A stretch of DNA of 64,000 nt, from contig NC_049982.1 in assembly GCF_000003815.2 (NCBI RefSeq), positions 17,308,365-17,372,364 on the forward strand. Reading direction: 5' to 3'. The position numbers and the translations under genes are program-made. The notes below the pieces were generated by a model that was not told the DNA's origin, did not search any database, and saw only the letters and a program-made list of their open reading frames with translations. Origin of the DNA: Branchiostoma floridae (Eukaryota > Chordata > Leptocardii > Amphioxiformes > Branchiostomatidae). Positions 1 to 19,794 of this stretch are shown here, one piece after another (the first letter of the stretch is position 1; each line of letters opens with the position of its first letter).

Positions 1-1712
1 ATCTTGCACTATACAAATGTTGTGAAGACAATAATATGTTAACCCAACAGACACCAATCTAAAAGTAATGACATTAATCATAATAGAAAGCAATGATAAT
101 ATATAGCCCTCCATGGCATCAGCTGAAAAGTAACAAAAGTGATGAGGATAAAGATGATGACAGTTTGGGGTAGCTATAAATATTCACCACAAGGGAGTGT
201 TTGTATTGGGTGAAGTCTGCTATCTCTGGGTGTTTCAATCCTATTTACACATTTTTACCCATCCTTCCCAGTGCATTCTTGAAAGACTGTGCAATTGCAA
301 CTCTACAATGCATGTGCCATCAAACTTTTCACACTACACTTTTGTAGTTACTGGTAATGACAAACACAGAGTTTGTCACTACTACACTTTGTGATATTTG
401 TCATTTCTCAATCATGGGTTTATCACCAAAGGTCCACAAATTTAATTTTCCATACATATTAACCAACATTCAGCATTTTCTTCCCTCATGTCATTGCCCC
501 CATGATTGTCCAGCTAGTCTGTGGCACATTGTGACCTTCCCTCACCAACGTCCTCTTTCGGGACAAATCCTGTACAGAAGCAATGCATCAGCCACTTTGC
601 CATCAATAATTCAGCCAGTCTCCATCAGTCTCCACACTGTCTGTATCCTCCTCACAAAGATGGGAGGGGAGTGTTTCTACCCATTAAAACAGTAATACAG
701 TCATGAACAGATCATCTCATATCAAAAGATTACGAGTTGACTGATGGTAAATTATTCCTTTGTTTGGCTTAGTAATGGTCACTGTTTTCCTAGAATTTGA
801 CAGTGTATGAGGTTTATAAAGGGCGCCTCTTGTTACAAAATGTACAAAGCTGTCTTGTTGATATATTTAATGCTTTTGTACATTTTGATCACAGTGCAAA
901 AAATCATCATTGAATACAGCATTTGTTAAAAATTGATGTGTGCATGACATGAATTATGAAAAACCATATAGCTATTTCAGAGAACACCTATTGTTATCTT
1001 AATACGACGAAGACCCCATACATGAAGCTAATAAGGCAGCCATCCTCAAAGAAAAGCCACACAATTCAGGTAGGAGGGATGTTGTCAATGTGTTGCCCTG
1101 TCTCCTATTTTGTATCTCCTGGAAAAGCCCTGCATTATTGGTTTACTTTACAGACATCAAATCCCTCAGCCCATATCTCTTCCATCAAGCATGCTGCCTT
1201 AGAGAATAACCAGGAAATTAATAAGAAAAAAGTCTATGGCAATTTACATACCCTACAGTTAATTTTCAGGTATATGTTTTGCATATGACTCAGTTCCTTC
1301 ATGATATCTTGAACATCATTCTTATTACAAGATATATTATGACACAATTATGAAGTGATAGAGCAGATACATTAAGCGTCATAAAGCCTCAAGCCTTAGT
1401 CTCAACTTGACTTATTTCTCCCTAAGGTGTAGTGACCTCTGAAATATATTCCACATCAAGGTTACAGGATTCGATTTCCCTTTCTTTCCTTTGAAAAGGT
1501 TTTATGGTCTGACGTTAATTGATTTTTTATGACCAGTGTTCAATTTCTTGATTGACAACCTATCAGTTGAAAAAAAAATGAGATCAAGCTTATTTTTACC
1601 AACAGTTACTATAGATAGCATGATTCTACACAGCATCTAGATAATGTTGCTCAAAAGACAGTCAACATTCAGCAAACACAATCCTGAAATTTCATCTCAG
1701 GCAACAGATTAC

Positions 1713-1853
1713 CATCTAACACCCCTTCTGTTGCCAATTTTCCATAAGCTAAAAGCAATTTTGTTGGCTGCAGTTCCTGGGCAGCAGGGGAAACCAAGCG
1801 ATGGAGAGGCCCCGGTATCTGCACTGTGTGACTGGAAGATCCATCTGCACTGT
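1713..1853 (-). CDS. Possible internal coding exon, unknown gene
   Basis: On the minus strand a 141-nt open segment (47 codons, phase 0 to 1 or equivalent) is bordered by a TTTTCCAG acceptor and a GTAATC donor. It is clearly richer in GC than its flanks, and its translation is a plausible Ser/Pro/Leu-rich peptide with no family I recognise. It might be an exon of a minus-strand gene covering the left end of the window. It could equally be a chance frame; no neighbouring exon could be joined to it with certainty. Confidence 0.2.
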
Positions 1854-2332
1854 CTGGAAAATGGGGTTGCAATAATGTAGGGTTGTATTGAAGATCCTTG
1901 TCCAAATGAAGCAAGGCCCATCTTGTATATTGTCAACCAATCATTTGATATACACCATGGCACATGGCACATGATATGTTATGGATTTTATTATTACATT
2001 TCCAGTGGCATATCAAGTATGTATAATAAAAAACATTCTTTTACTAGGTGAACACAATGAAAGCTGTCTGGGACCCGAAGAAAGCAGGGTCAGAACCAGA
2101 ACTGATTTGATAGTTGGCATTACAGTATACTTCAGTGACTTCCATTTTTACCATAATCCCTGTTCACTTATGCTGAAAATGTTTGCCTAACATTTGGCAC
2201 ATGGATGAACCTAAACTGTAAGCTTGAAGACATACTGAGTATTGTTGGTGAAGACTGAACACAAGCAAAATTTTCAGCTGAGCTTTTATCTTACTATTGT
2301 GGGTTGTAAGGCTGTTGTGATATTCAAATCAT

Positions 2333-2410
2333 GAACAAACCCTCATCATAAATGTTGTGATATTCGAATCAGTCTACCAGCGAAGATGAACAAACCCTCA
2401 TCATAAATGA
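2333..2410 (+). repeat. Short imperfect direct repeat
   Basis: The phrase GAACAAACCCTCATCATAAA occurs twice about 54 bp apart (near 2333 and 2387), each next to TGTTGTGATATTC-like sequence. This looks like a local duplication; no function is suggested. Confidence 0.6.
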
Positions 2411-3285
2411 CCTAAATCTCTAAACGTACCATTATAAACTCCTGGGCAAAGTCGATATCAGCTTTCTTCCCATTCATCATTACCTTGATAGTCATCAGGG
2501 ATATAACGAGCTAATAACACAACTGATGAGGCACCAGGTTGCAGGAGGAGACCACCAGACCGCTGATGGCGGCAGATATCTATTATGTATAGAGCTGGGA
2601 TCCACATCTAGACAGACTCAAATGTACAGACCATTTAGAAGAAGATATGGAGGAAAGGGAGAGATGGAGGCAGAGAGTTGTGCACTTCTGAGGAAATAGC
2701 CCAGCATGATGATGATGACCTGTATGTTATTCTTTTCTCTTTGAAGTAGACTATCTAGTAAATAGCCTGCGTCACCAGGGCTTCCCATTCACTTTAACAG
2801 CCTCCATGTATTTTGGTTTATCTACTTGTTTGTGCCTTAAATGATTATTCAGTAGGTAGGTGAACACAAGGTAAACATCCTGACAAAATTTTCATACATT
2901 TAGTATTCTTAATTGAAGGGCTGTCATTAAATGTAATTTGTTTTCAAGCTTAAACTTTTAATTTTGGTTTTCATTCCCAGGATAAAGTATTGAATAACAT
3001 GTTTAAGTCTCCTATATGGCATCCCATCCCTTGTCCCTTGTAGTTTACAAGCCTAATTTACCAGCTGAAGTTGAAAAGTTACTAATACTTTTTGTGCAGC
3101 TAAGTCAGTAGGAGGCAATACTAATAGGCAACCCAATTAGGCAGCTGGAGGGAAGGAAGTACACCTGCAGCGAGACTTGGCTTCGTTATGAAGGATAAAC
3201 GTGCCGGCACATCTGCGTATTGTAACGAGTAAAGTCCCAATCTCATCTGACACAGGTATATCATTGCCACACTCTGTTTGAATAA

Positions 3286-3385
3286 NNNNNNNNNNNNNNN
3301 NNNNNNNNNNNNNNNNNNNNNNNNNNNNNNNNNNNNNNNNNNNNNNNNNNNNNNNNNNNNNNNNNNNNNNNNNNNNNNNNNNNNN
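3286..3385. other. Assembly gap (100 N)
   Basis: Run of exactly 100 N, the usual placeholder length for a gap of unknown size. Frames that appear to cross it should not be trusted. Confidence 0.99.
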
Positions 3386-5589
3386 GATGCACAGAGGCAC
3401 ACACAATGTGCTAATGATAGGTTGAAGAAGAATGAGTATGACATATCATGGCTTTATATTTATCAGCAACATAAGTCAAACATTAGGATAATCCTAGCTA
3501 TTTCATGTTAAGTCATTCTTTACTTGCGGGAAAACTGTTTCCGAAATAAAACTATCATCGTACTTGTAGCCGATCTTCTTCAAGTTGAAATCTACCATAT
3601 TATCAAATATAAATGGGGGTAAGAACATTATTTTCAGCCTTTGGTGAAAGTCTCTCTTGCTCTCATCTCTTCTGAAATGCTCAGATAACAAAAAAAACGA
3701 GCAGCTGAAATCTAAAGATTGGTATTCCTGGCGGAGCTGACCTCTGTTTCCTACTCGCATCCATCCTGGACTGCTCACAAATCTAGCAGTACTAATACAC
3801 ATAACACAGGAGGCTGATGCTGCTCTGCCATCAATAACCTGCACATGCAAGCCTCCGGAGCACTGTGGTGGTGAAAGGGGCTAAATTGGAAAGGAGAATG
3901 AGAAATAAGGCTTGCCTAATTACAATGTATGCATTTACGGCCAAAATTATGCCTGAAAGTTGAGAGAGTGTCTGGACATTGGGGAAAGAAAATCATAACT
4001 ACAGACTTGTCTTTCACAAAATTTGAGACAATTGTGTTAGGATATTACATGATCAAAAACATCACGATTATCTGAGAGAAATGTAGAAGTGGAGAGGGGA
4101 GGATGATTATCAGGATTTTGAAGTAAGTTTCTCTGTGCAATTAGCAAAATGGATTTATGTACATATGTAATACCAGTGCTTGTACAAGAGAAGATGACCT
4201 ATCTCACATCCCAGATGTGGCCATTTGTATGTGTTTTTTTATATAAAAACACCAATCAACCAAAGCCTAAATGAATGAATGAATGAATATCATTTAATTT
4301 AACTGGATGGAATAACTTTACTCATAATATCAAAATGTTTTGATATAGCTCCTTGATACATTTATCAATGAGATTTCAGGATGGTCTAATTAAGTTACCA
4401 CCCACAAGATTCAGTGATGAATCTTCTTCATTATTACACACCCAGGAGAGCTAAATAGAAGCTTTCCTCTATGTGTTCAACACTTTAATATACACATACA
4501 TGGTGTAGATGTGATTGGTACTTTAAACTTAAAGGTCAACAATATAGAAAGTGGCCTGATACAAGAAAAGGCATGGCAACAAATATTCTGCCAACTACAT
4601 TGGCATTCATCAGGTGTTTGTTCATGTTTGAACATTCAATATGTATCTTGACACAGAATGACCAAAATCCCTGATGCTCAAAACCTCAAGTAATGACAAG
4701 CCTGATACAGATCAATGACATCTGATGAGGTTCTGCTCTAATACAATGACATTTTAATGATGTAAACAGTCACCAGGTCTGATCCACCTGACCTAATGAT
4801 GATCCCCTGATTAAACACTCCTCAGATCTATGTGATGGATCTTCCTCATTAATTACACATAAGTTCTGCACCAAACACCAACAGAGGGGTGATGAGAAAC
4901 AATGCTCAAATGTTTGACTGTGTGCTGTTCAACATGGTTTGGTTCTGACAAACCTCTCCAGGACCACTGCAATGTAAAAAAAAAAAGCACACTGAGAAAC
5001 ACATTTAACCATTGGTGCAGTCACTGGGTGATAAGATAAATTGTCTTTTTCCGCAGCTAATTTGTTCAGTGTAGTTTCTTTCTAGCTAGAATCCAAATCT
5101 GACCAAATCCCAGTATTGCTCAAGTACAACTACATGTAATAATAATGTAACACCATTACAGAACTGTATTTTGGAGTATTGAATTAAAATCCACCACATG
5201 TGCCACTTGTTTTGTCTATAGAGAAGGAGGAATGATTTCAAGATGCAAAGATGCATGAATGGACTTCAGTTTTTAAAATGCCTTTGGAAAGAACAGGAAC
5301 ATATACTAAATTGACTTTGTCTTGAAAAGCAGATCAACTTTTGAGACAGTCCCTTACTTTCATCCTCTTTACTGCTTGTGATCATAAATAAATCAGTTTT
5401 GTGAGAGGTCCACCTCAGACTTCTAGCATCGATTACTGTCTCTGCTATTTCATCAGCTTTGAAATAAACAAAATGAAAACAAAGGATTCTCATTTGAGGC
5501 AGCCAGCCCAAAAGCATCCCAAGCAAGGCTGTCTCTTGCTTTTTTCCATTCCACTCATCTTTTTTAAAGCTCATCTCATTAATTTGCAA

Positions 5590-5700
5590 TGTTAAATACA
5601 TTTTCATCAATTTTGTGTCATGAAATCCATATTTTGGGGATGGTTTGAGTGAAATTTTTTCAGTCCCGGGACGGAAAGACGGGTCCTGAAGACAACCCTG
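5590..5700. repeat. Diverged dispersed repeat, copy 1
   Basis: This stretch resembles 12970-13090: both hold a TGTCATGAAAT core followed by AAATTT-rich sequence and a CCTGAAGACAACCCTG / CCTGGAAACAGCCCTG block at matching spacing. When read on the minus strand both give short peptides with a shared pattern (DQGC then PGTE, then FHD). I estimate similarity by eye only; it is probably an old interspersed element rather than an exon family. Confidence 0.35.
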
Positions 5701-6799
5701 ATCCCAAATGACACAGATGATCACAAATATCCCTCTTGTAAATCTGGATATCTTTTACTCCTCTTTAGATCACCACAGCATAGAACTTACTAGTGCACAT
5801 AACGTTACACACAATGTACATATTGGGACAATATTGCAGATACTCTGACATACATGTATTGATGCATGAAGCACACTACAAAATGAGGCATGCACAAAGA
5901 CACACATACCTGGATCCAGCCCATGATTAGTGACTAGGGTCACACATGATACAGAGCAAGCAGAATCGAGAATCTCCAAGCACTCTAGGACGAGCCCACT
6001 GCCGACATGGCTGCAGCTGCAGCTAAATGTGGCACAATTGGACGGGAGCCGGAGGGTCACTCTGGGGGTTACCCTAATACCGGATACCAGACCTATATCT
6101 GGCAGGCTCTCCAGCTATACTCTAGATTGGGCTATGCTGCAAATTAGACTGCTAACATTACTAGTAGTATTTTTAGTCAGAAGCCCTAGAAGCAAGAGAG
6201 GCCACAGATAATTATATGTATTGGATTTGCATTTAGAACAGTACTCATTAATATGAAAATAAAATTTAGAAAAAGGGATACTGTAATAGCTACTGTTATA
6301 TAACTTTAGACTATATAGTATATATTACGTATTGTCTGCATGTGTATCTACAACTAGCAATCTTGTAATTATACCATGTCTCTCTGAAGAGGTAGCCTAA
6401 TCTCCAGGAATATCCTCGGCTCGTCAATACATGACAGCCACTGGCACACTGTTGTATGGTACATGTACATGTACATCATATTAGGAATCTCCTTCAGAAT
6501 AAAGAAAAAAAAAGCTCAATATTATCTAATGAAGGAATATTGCAAGCAGGAGAAGGCTTTCAAAATCATTTATATGTGCATGCATTATACAGGTAATATT
6601 GGTTAGTACAAATATAGTTGAACTATGATGATATCAGTTCTAAACCTGATAAGATCTAGAGTTTGGATTTTACCTCTTATCTCAAACACTGCATGCCTCA
6701 TACATAGTTGTCTTCTTCGTTTCATTAAGTTTTAATTTCAGGAGCAACCTCACTGTCATGTAAATTGGTGTATCTAGAAAACATTACCCCTTAAGAATA

Positions 6800-7172
6800 A
6801 AGAAGTTTATTTGCAAGTTCGTGCCCGAGGGCTAATTGCAAGTACATGTACATGGTATACACATAGTGACAATGGACAGCCATAAATAATATTCTAATCT
6901 AATACTAGTGTTGGCTATTTCTAAACAGGTTGGGTTTGACTTCTTTTTTGGAAGCAGAGGGAGACGAAAAGCCCCACATTTTCTAGAATTTGTGGGTTCT
7001 GCGATTTCAAGAGAAAAGTAGCTTTCTGTTCGTCTGTCAATGTGGGGAAGTTGGGATAATACTTTGTGACTTCTCTAAACAGGGTGATTCTTTCGGTTTC
7101 GTTGAATGAACATTTGGAAATGAAGTGTGTCTCGTCTCCCACTGCTTTAGATGTACAATATTTACAAACAAT
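6800..7172 (-). mobile_element. Degraded LINE 3' fragment (RT C-terminal tail)
   Basis: A minus-strand open segment, about 7172 down to 6921, encodes C-x2-C followed about 10 residues later by H-x4-C (motif CKYC then HFISKC) and then a run ending in a stop. This cysteine/histidine knuckle, with the following Leu/Phe-rich tail, is the usual C-terminal end of reverse transcriptases of animal non-LTR retrotransposons. No RT catalytic motifs are present, so only the 3' end survives. The sequence just past the stop (about 6800-6860) is a plausible 3' UTR/tail. It is too short to be active. Confidence 0.55.
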
Positions 7173-10169
7173 GACTTGAATAAAACAATGACTTGAATAA
7201 CAGAAATATGAAAAAAATTTCAACAATAAAGTGTAATTATTAAGTGTAACCAACATGTCATCTGTTAAGCGACCATGAATGACTTATTAATTTCAAATAC
7301 AAGATGCTTGCAGTGCATGGTGCTCAGTAGTCACTCATTCCATGTAGACATAAAGCAGAGCCATCTAGCTAAAAATTATAGTACTGCAGGTCTCCACCTG
7401 AAATTTCTGATAAGCAAGATGGTTTTTCAACAGGGAGTTTTGAACAGGGAAATAACTAATTGTATCAGCTTCATTAAGTCATTGTGGAGCATCACTGTCC
7501 TTTAAACCTACCCACCTCTCCAGTGGACATATAGTAGTACTAGTAGTCCACAGCACAGACTCATGTTAGCCAAAACATGAACTTTACATGTTAAGGAAGC
7601 AAATTGGCTGCCTGTAAGTCAGGCTGTAACACAAAGTTGACCAAATGTGTTGTTTAGATACAGTTATCTAAATCAATGATGTTCAGTGATGAATAACTGT
7701 AGGAATGTCATTAGGGCTGGTATCGATAGAAAGCATATTTATTATTAGTTCTAACTTCTACTTTTACAGTAATGTGCTGAATGGTAATAACTCTTTAAAT
7801 TTGGTACTTTTAAATTTTGTACTTTTTCCTGGGTTACCCTACTTAGTATATGTAACTTTGGAAGGAAATAATTTGAAGTGGAATTTGACATGGAGACATA
7901 TGACCTATGTCTTAGCAGTATTTCACAAACACATGTAAGATTCAACTTACTGAACACATTTGTCTTCTGGACGGTTGGATGTTTTTCTGCACCCTCAGTG
8001 GCCTGTCGACAGCCAGTACTCTTATGTTGTATAGGCTGTTGCTGCAGAAAACAAAAATAAAATGATGGTCTTTAATATCATCGTCCATCACATAAGCCAG
8101 AACACTAACATGACAAAAACAATGGTCACGAATCAATCATACTTGACTTGGGTATACCAGCCGCTGGTAATCAACACGGACATTAAATGATATCGCAAGT
8201 TTCTTGTTGGAAACAGCTTCAAGCAGAAATACCCTGCCCAGTCAACCATCTCACGTACAACATGAAACAGGTTACCTGATACAAGTGAACTTGCCAGGGA
8301 ATTTATGCAGAATAAAACTTACTCATGGCTACCTGCCATATGAGTCTAGCCAAATGTGTTTAGTCAAACCTCAGCCACAGGCGTGAAATTTATCTGTAGT
8401 GCTAGACAGTATATTTTAAGTGTTGACTTAAATGACTTATTTCTTGTCTCAACATTCATTATTATGCCGCACCTGTTTTGTGGTTAAATATAAACATCTT
8501 GCCCTGGGTTATATGGTTGTTTAAGGGCAAGTCAGGCTGTGGCTACTTTTGGCTTAGACTGGAGAATGTAACAGCTTACACAACTCCTGTGTGGGAAGCC
8601 CAACACTGACCATGACTCATGAGGAAGTCACTCACCTGTTACCTGAGTCTGCCATTGTTACTGCTTCTTGTCGTTGTTGTTGAAAGCTAAACCACACAAT
8701 GCCTTTAGCCTACGTGATTGGTCCCATGTGGACTCCTTTCTGGCACAGTTTTGGAGAAGCATAGGTCTGGAAAACAAGTCAATATAGGGTCTGTTCAGAA
8801 AGTAATAAGTATGACTAATGCATCAACACAGCATGAGGTCCCTTTAAAGGACACAAACAAGTCTGGAACAAAAATGCAAATCGAATCACGCTGCTGTTGC
8901 CACTCCCTTGTTTGTTGTTGAGATACACCTGTTGGCAAAAAGACTAGGTTTTAGGTTACCTGACATCACACAACTGATACTATAACCTATTACATACATC
9001 TGAATATGTCTCTAACATTTATGTTCTCCAGCAGAAACCAAAACTGCCTAGAAAGCGTCATACCACACCTCACTCCCACATGCTTGGAATGCAGCTACCA
9101 GGTTTTCTATGCTTCAGTTGCACAAGAGGTTACACCTGAATGCATCATAGGGTCAACTTCATTGGTTCTACATACATGTGCCTAGCCTTCTCGACTGTGC
9201 CACGCTCCTAGCGACTGCCCTTCAGGTACTGATAGGGAAAGACTGTAAACACAGGCACACCCAAGAATGAAGTTTTTGGACCTGTACCATCCCTGATCAA
9301 ATTTATCTGCATAGCAACAGTCTTACATGTATTTCTAGAGTAATGTAACAGCAGATAACCTCAAAGCAAATGTAGTTGAGCATATCTGACAGTATAGGAC
9401 TGATACATGAGTTAGAGTTTTACCATGGTCAATATTGACAGATGCCATATACATTTTCTGGAGGTGTTTCATACAATTTTCTGGAGGTGCTCGCCTTTTA
9501 AAGGGCAATATGGGTAAGTGCAAAAAGCGTGAAACTCAAGAAAAACATACAAAACACCTCCTGAAAACACGTAAACACAGCCATAATAATATATGTGCAT
9601 ATGCCCTTCTTGAATGAAAAAAATTTGCAGCAATAATAAATGTACCCACATGGTATCTAAGGAGCTTATAAACTTACTAAAGGGACCTAGACCAATTTAC
9701 TGTACTGCAAAGTTGTTGATTAGCCTCATAATTTATTATTAATATTGTGAAACTATTGTGAAAAGAATGTGTGGTAATCTTTTTTTTAACAAAAAAAGTG
9801 GGGAAATCTTATTTGTTCCATCATATCTTTGTTGATATTTATCAACAGCATCAAATGGTACAAATCAAATATATGATAGAAAGGTTATTTTCAAAAACTT
9901 TCTTTATCTATCGTCTTGTCTTGACTTTCTTGAGCACCTTATTTTTCATTTCAAGCAAAAACAACAACAAACAAAACAAGAAGCAGACTGACTGACCAAG
10001 GATGTGTTATATAACATCCTTGGATAAACAAAAACCTGATGAGAAAGACTATCCAAAGAAGTAGAAACCATTATTACAATAATGCTCTCAGAATATATTT
10101 TGATGGAAAGAGGTTTTGGTTTTAATAGAACAGGTTATATATGTTGCCGGGGCGACTCTGTAGAAAACA

Positions 10170-10258
10170 TATTTACTTGTAATACATTAGACGTTGTTTT
10201 CTATAGAAAACATTCTATATTCTATAGAAAACAACGTCTAATGTATTACAAGTAAATA
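10170..10258. repeat. Perfect 39-bp inverted repeat (hairpin)
   Basis: Positions 10170-10208 are the exact reverse complement of 10220-10258, separated by an 11-nt loop. Transcribed from either strand it would fold into an 89-nt hairpin with an uninterrupted 39-bp stem. The stem is AT-rich and has no mismatches, which points to a recent inverted duplication or a MITE remnant more than to a microRNA precursor, whose stems normally contain mismatches. Confidence 0.9.
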
Positions 10259-11071
10259 CTTGTAATACTTGTAATACTACTAGTTATCTATGCAGTTTGA
10301 ATCAATAGATAAACTTAACATCAAAGGAAAAATGTCTGCAATACCCTTATCATTTTCCTATAATTTACGCGAATGGCCAAAGGCTTTTTGAACACAAAGA
10401 ATGGTCGTTTGTCATGGTTAGTCTGCGCTAATGGCTGGGGCCGACAACGCCTTTTGATTTGTTTGGGCTTACCTTATTTCTGCAGACCTCTTGGTGTGAC
10501 TAACAATGGTAACAACATCATCACACGCTGCGTCTGGGTACCCAGTGGGTTATTGTTCTGGAGTCACGAGTACTAGCGCATATCAAAGAGCCCAATGTCA
10601 TTGTGCAAATCAATAGCTATATACGGTAGATGCAAGTCAGTGTACAAAACGGTGAAGGTTTTTATATGATACCAAATTCGCCGATGAGTTGACTAACCCA
10701 AGATGTGGCGGACATGACCTCAGCGCATGAGCTCTGTCTGACATCCGTGCACTGACGTTACCAACACCAATTGTAATGCAAGGACAACGTCTACAACAAG
10801 AGCTAACAAACATTTCTTAGTGAAAAAACAACAAATATTCGTATTTTCTTTTTCTCAATTGATACCCCAAATCAGTATATGCTTCAGACTGGTCAACCTT
10901 CCGCTCCGTCCGGCAACCTTTTTAGAGCATCACGATCATGCGACGTCATTTTTCACAGGAATTTTGAACTTCCGCGAACATTCAGCTTCGCTTTTAGACG
11001 ATTTACACTTGACTGATCATCACAATATCATGAACATTTGACAAAAACTACAATGTGACAAGCGAACTCAC

Positions 11072-11170
11072 GTTAAATCCGGAGTAACGTAGACGATCGG
11101 ATGCACCGTTATCTTCTAGCTGGCTGGTCGTCTGTCGGCTGGTTGTCCGCTATCCAAGAAAGTAAATTAC
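11072..11170 (-). other. Candidate first exon of a divergent minus-strand transcript
   Basis: A GC-rich stretch ends, on the minus strand, in AAC|GTGAGT, a strong donor immediately left of 11072. It has no long frame and would be 5' UTR. It lies back-to-back with the presumed promoter of the PLEKHA1/2 homologue, so it may mark a bidirectional promoter. No downstream exon of this transcript could be confirmed. Confidence 0.25.
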
Positions 11171-11359
11171 ACGCAAATAACATTTAGCAACCAAAGCCCC
11201 TGCCCCTTAAGTACTCATAGCATTTTATGGTATGTTCGTATTCAAAAAATAAATATGAATAAATACATTGACTTCTTTTTGATTCGATTGTTTACATATG
11301 CATCAGCAATGGTAAATTTTATCGTAGTATCGAAACTTCTTTGTTGCGTTTTGCGGCGG

Positions 11360-11530
11360 CTTCTTGCAGGGTCATTGACCCTTACATCCGGGGACTTGTT
11401 CACTGCCGAACCCGGAAGTATATACAGTTGAAAGTCGACAGTTTTGATATCTGGTAGACAAACTTTTCTGCTCCTCTCTCTATGTGGGGTATGCTGGATT
11501 TGTGGCCCTAGCGAGTCGCCCTTCCTGGGT
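11360..11530 (+). promoter_or_regulatory. Presumed promoter / non-coding first exon of PLEKHA1/2 homologue
   Basis: A local rise in GC content contains an ETS-type site CCGGAAGT (11412-11419), a perfect 13-bp IR-1 palindrome GGGTCATTGACCC (11369-11381), and a good donor CTGG|GTAAGT whose GT is at 11529-11530. These fit a promoter and untranslated first exon about 1.1 kb upstream of the first coding exon at 12673. The transcription start cannot be fixed from sequence alone. Confidence 0.4.
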
Positions 11531-12271
11531 AAGTTGTCTCTATAGAGACTGTCAGTGTCTAAGAACGTTACTAGTATCAGTCGAAAGGCCCGAATAGTTT
11601 AAAACAAAAGGACAAAACTACAAACAAACGTTTGAAAATGATGGGGACTGGCGCTTCCGGAGCGGAGCTCTTTCATTAATTTTCGCAAACGAAGCAGGAT
11701 TTCAAGCCAGCAGATTAACATACAGGAAGTGGTATTCACGATATTGGAGAAAATACTTCGCTGAAGACGTTAACGAGGACATGATGGGTATGAAACCTGC
11801 ATGTTTCCAAAGTAGATACGGTGGCAACACCACAGATTTGTCCTTACTTTTACATGTAAATTACGTTCATTGTCAGAACTCCAGGGAATTCACTTCATCT
11901 TGATAAATCATAATACCTCAAACAAGTGTTTTGATACTTCCTACAACACTTTTGTTTTACTTTTGCCGCCTTTTCCACGCTTTTCCACATTCGTGTTGGA
12001 ACAACTTTAGCTGAAGTTTATCAACAGAACTTCCTGTCATTACCATTTCCCCCGAGAAAGCTGTAGAATTTTATAGAAATGGCAACACAGAAGATGAAGT
12101 AATCAAAAACTTGTAAAAGACCTGATACCCTCTGAAAGGAGGAATGTAGAAAATGCCCCAGTACCAATAGTGTTGGCCTTCAGAGAGTCGCATGATTTCC
12201 TGTGTAGGGATTTTAGCTTCATCTCCTCCCTGTGAGTCATACATAATTACATCATTCACAAGTTCTTGGAA

Positions 12272-12371
12272 NNNNNNNNNNNNNNNNNNNNNNNNNNNNN
12301 NNNNNNNNNNNNNNNNNNNNNNNNNNNNNNNNNNNNNNNNNNNNNNNNNNNNNNNNNNNNNNNNNNNNNNN
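12272..12371. other. Assembly gap (100 N)
   Basis: Placeholder run of 100 N, 300 bp upstream of the first coding exon of the PLEKHA1/2 homologue. It could hide part of the 5' UTR. Confidence 0.99.
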
Positions 12372-12648
12372 TTTCAAATCATATATGATATATGTAATGA
12401 TTTGAATATTATTTCTCATTCAGATACTGCTAGATTAGCCACATTTATGACACCGATTGTATACATGCGTGTGATGTTAACTATTGTACATTGTACCATG
12501 CCTTCCAACTTCAATAATGTGTACAACTATAATGACCATACTGTAGTCTATGGTCTGAACTGAGCTTAGAGATTCATTTTCTCCTCAGTTTTTGCTTCAA
12601 TTTATACTCCCTAGAGTTCATATAGTCCATAGAGTTGAATGTTATTAA

Positions 12649-19794
<7,146 letters not shown>

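Larger units (their letters stand above)
1..11071. other. Gene-poor AT-rich region, no recognised gene
   Basis: No open frame here could be tied to a known family by reading. The sequence is mostly AT-rich non-coding DNA with short chance frames, one LINE relic (6800-7172), one perfect hairpin (10170-10258) and a 100-N gap. A few GC-richer islands (about 1713-1853, 3140-3262, 5910-6060) carry splice-like borders on the minus strand. A possible minus-strand first exon ends with a GTGAGT donor next to 11072. Together these could be introns and scattered exons of a minus-strand gene that starts near 11150 and continues past position 1, but this is inference only. Confidence 0.5.

Noticed and set aside
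3503-3850. Minus-strand 115-codon open frame
   Set aside because: It contains low-quality splice borders and no recognisable domain. It may be part of an exon near 3500-3690 but I cannot support it.
10170-10258. tRNA or microRNA gene call for the hairpin
   Set aside because: It has no cloverleaf or A/B boxes, and a mismatch-free 39-bp AT-rich stem is not typical of a microRNA precursor.
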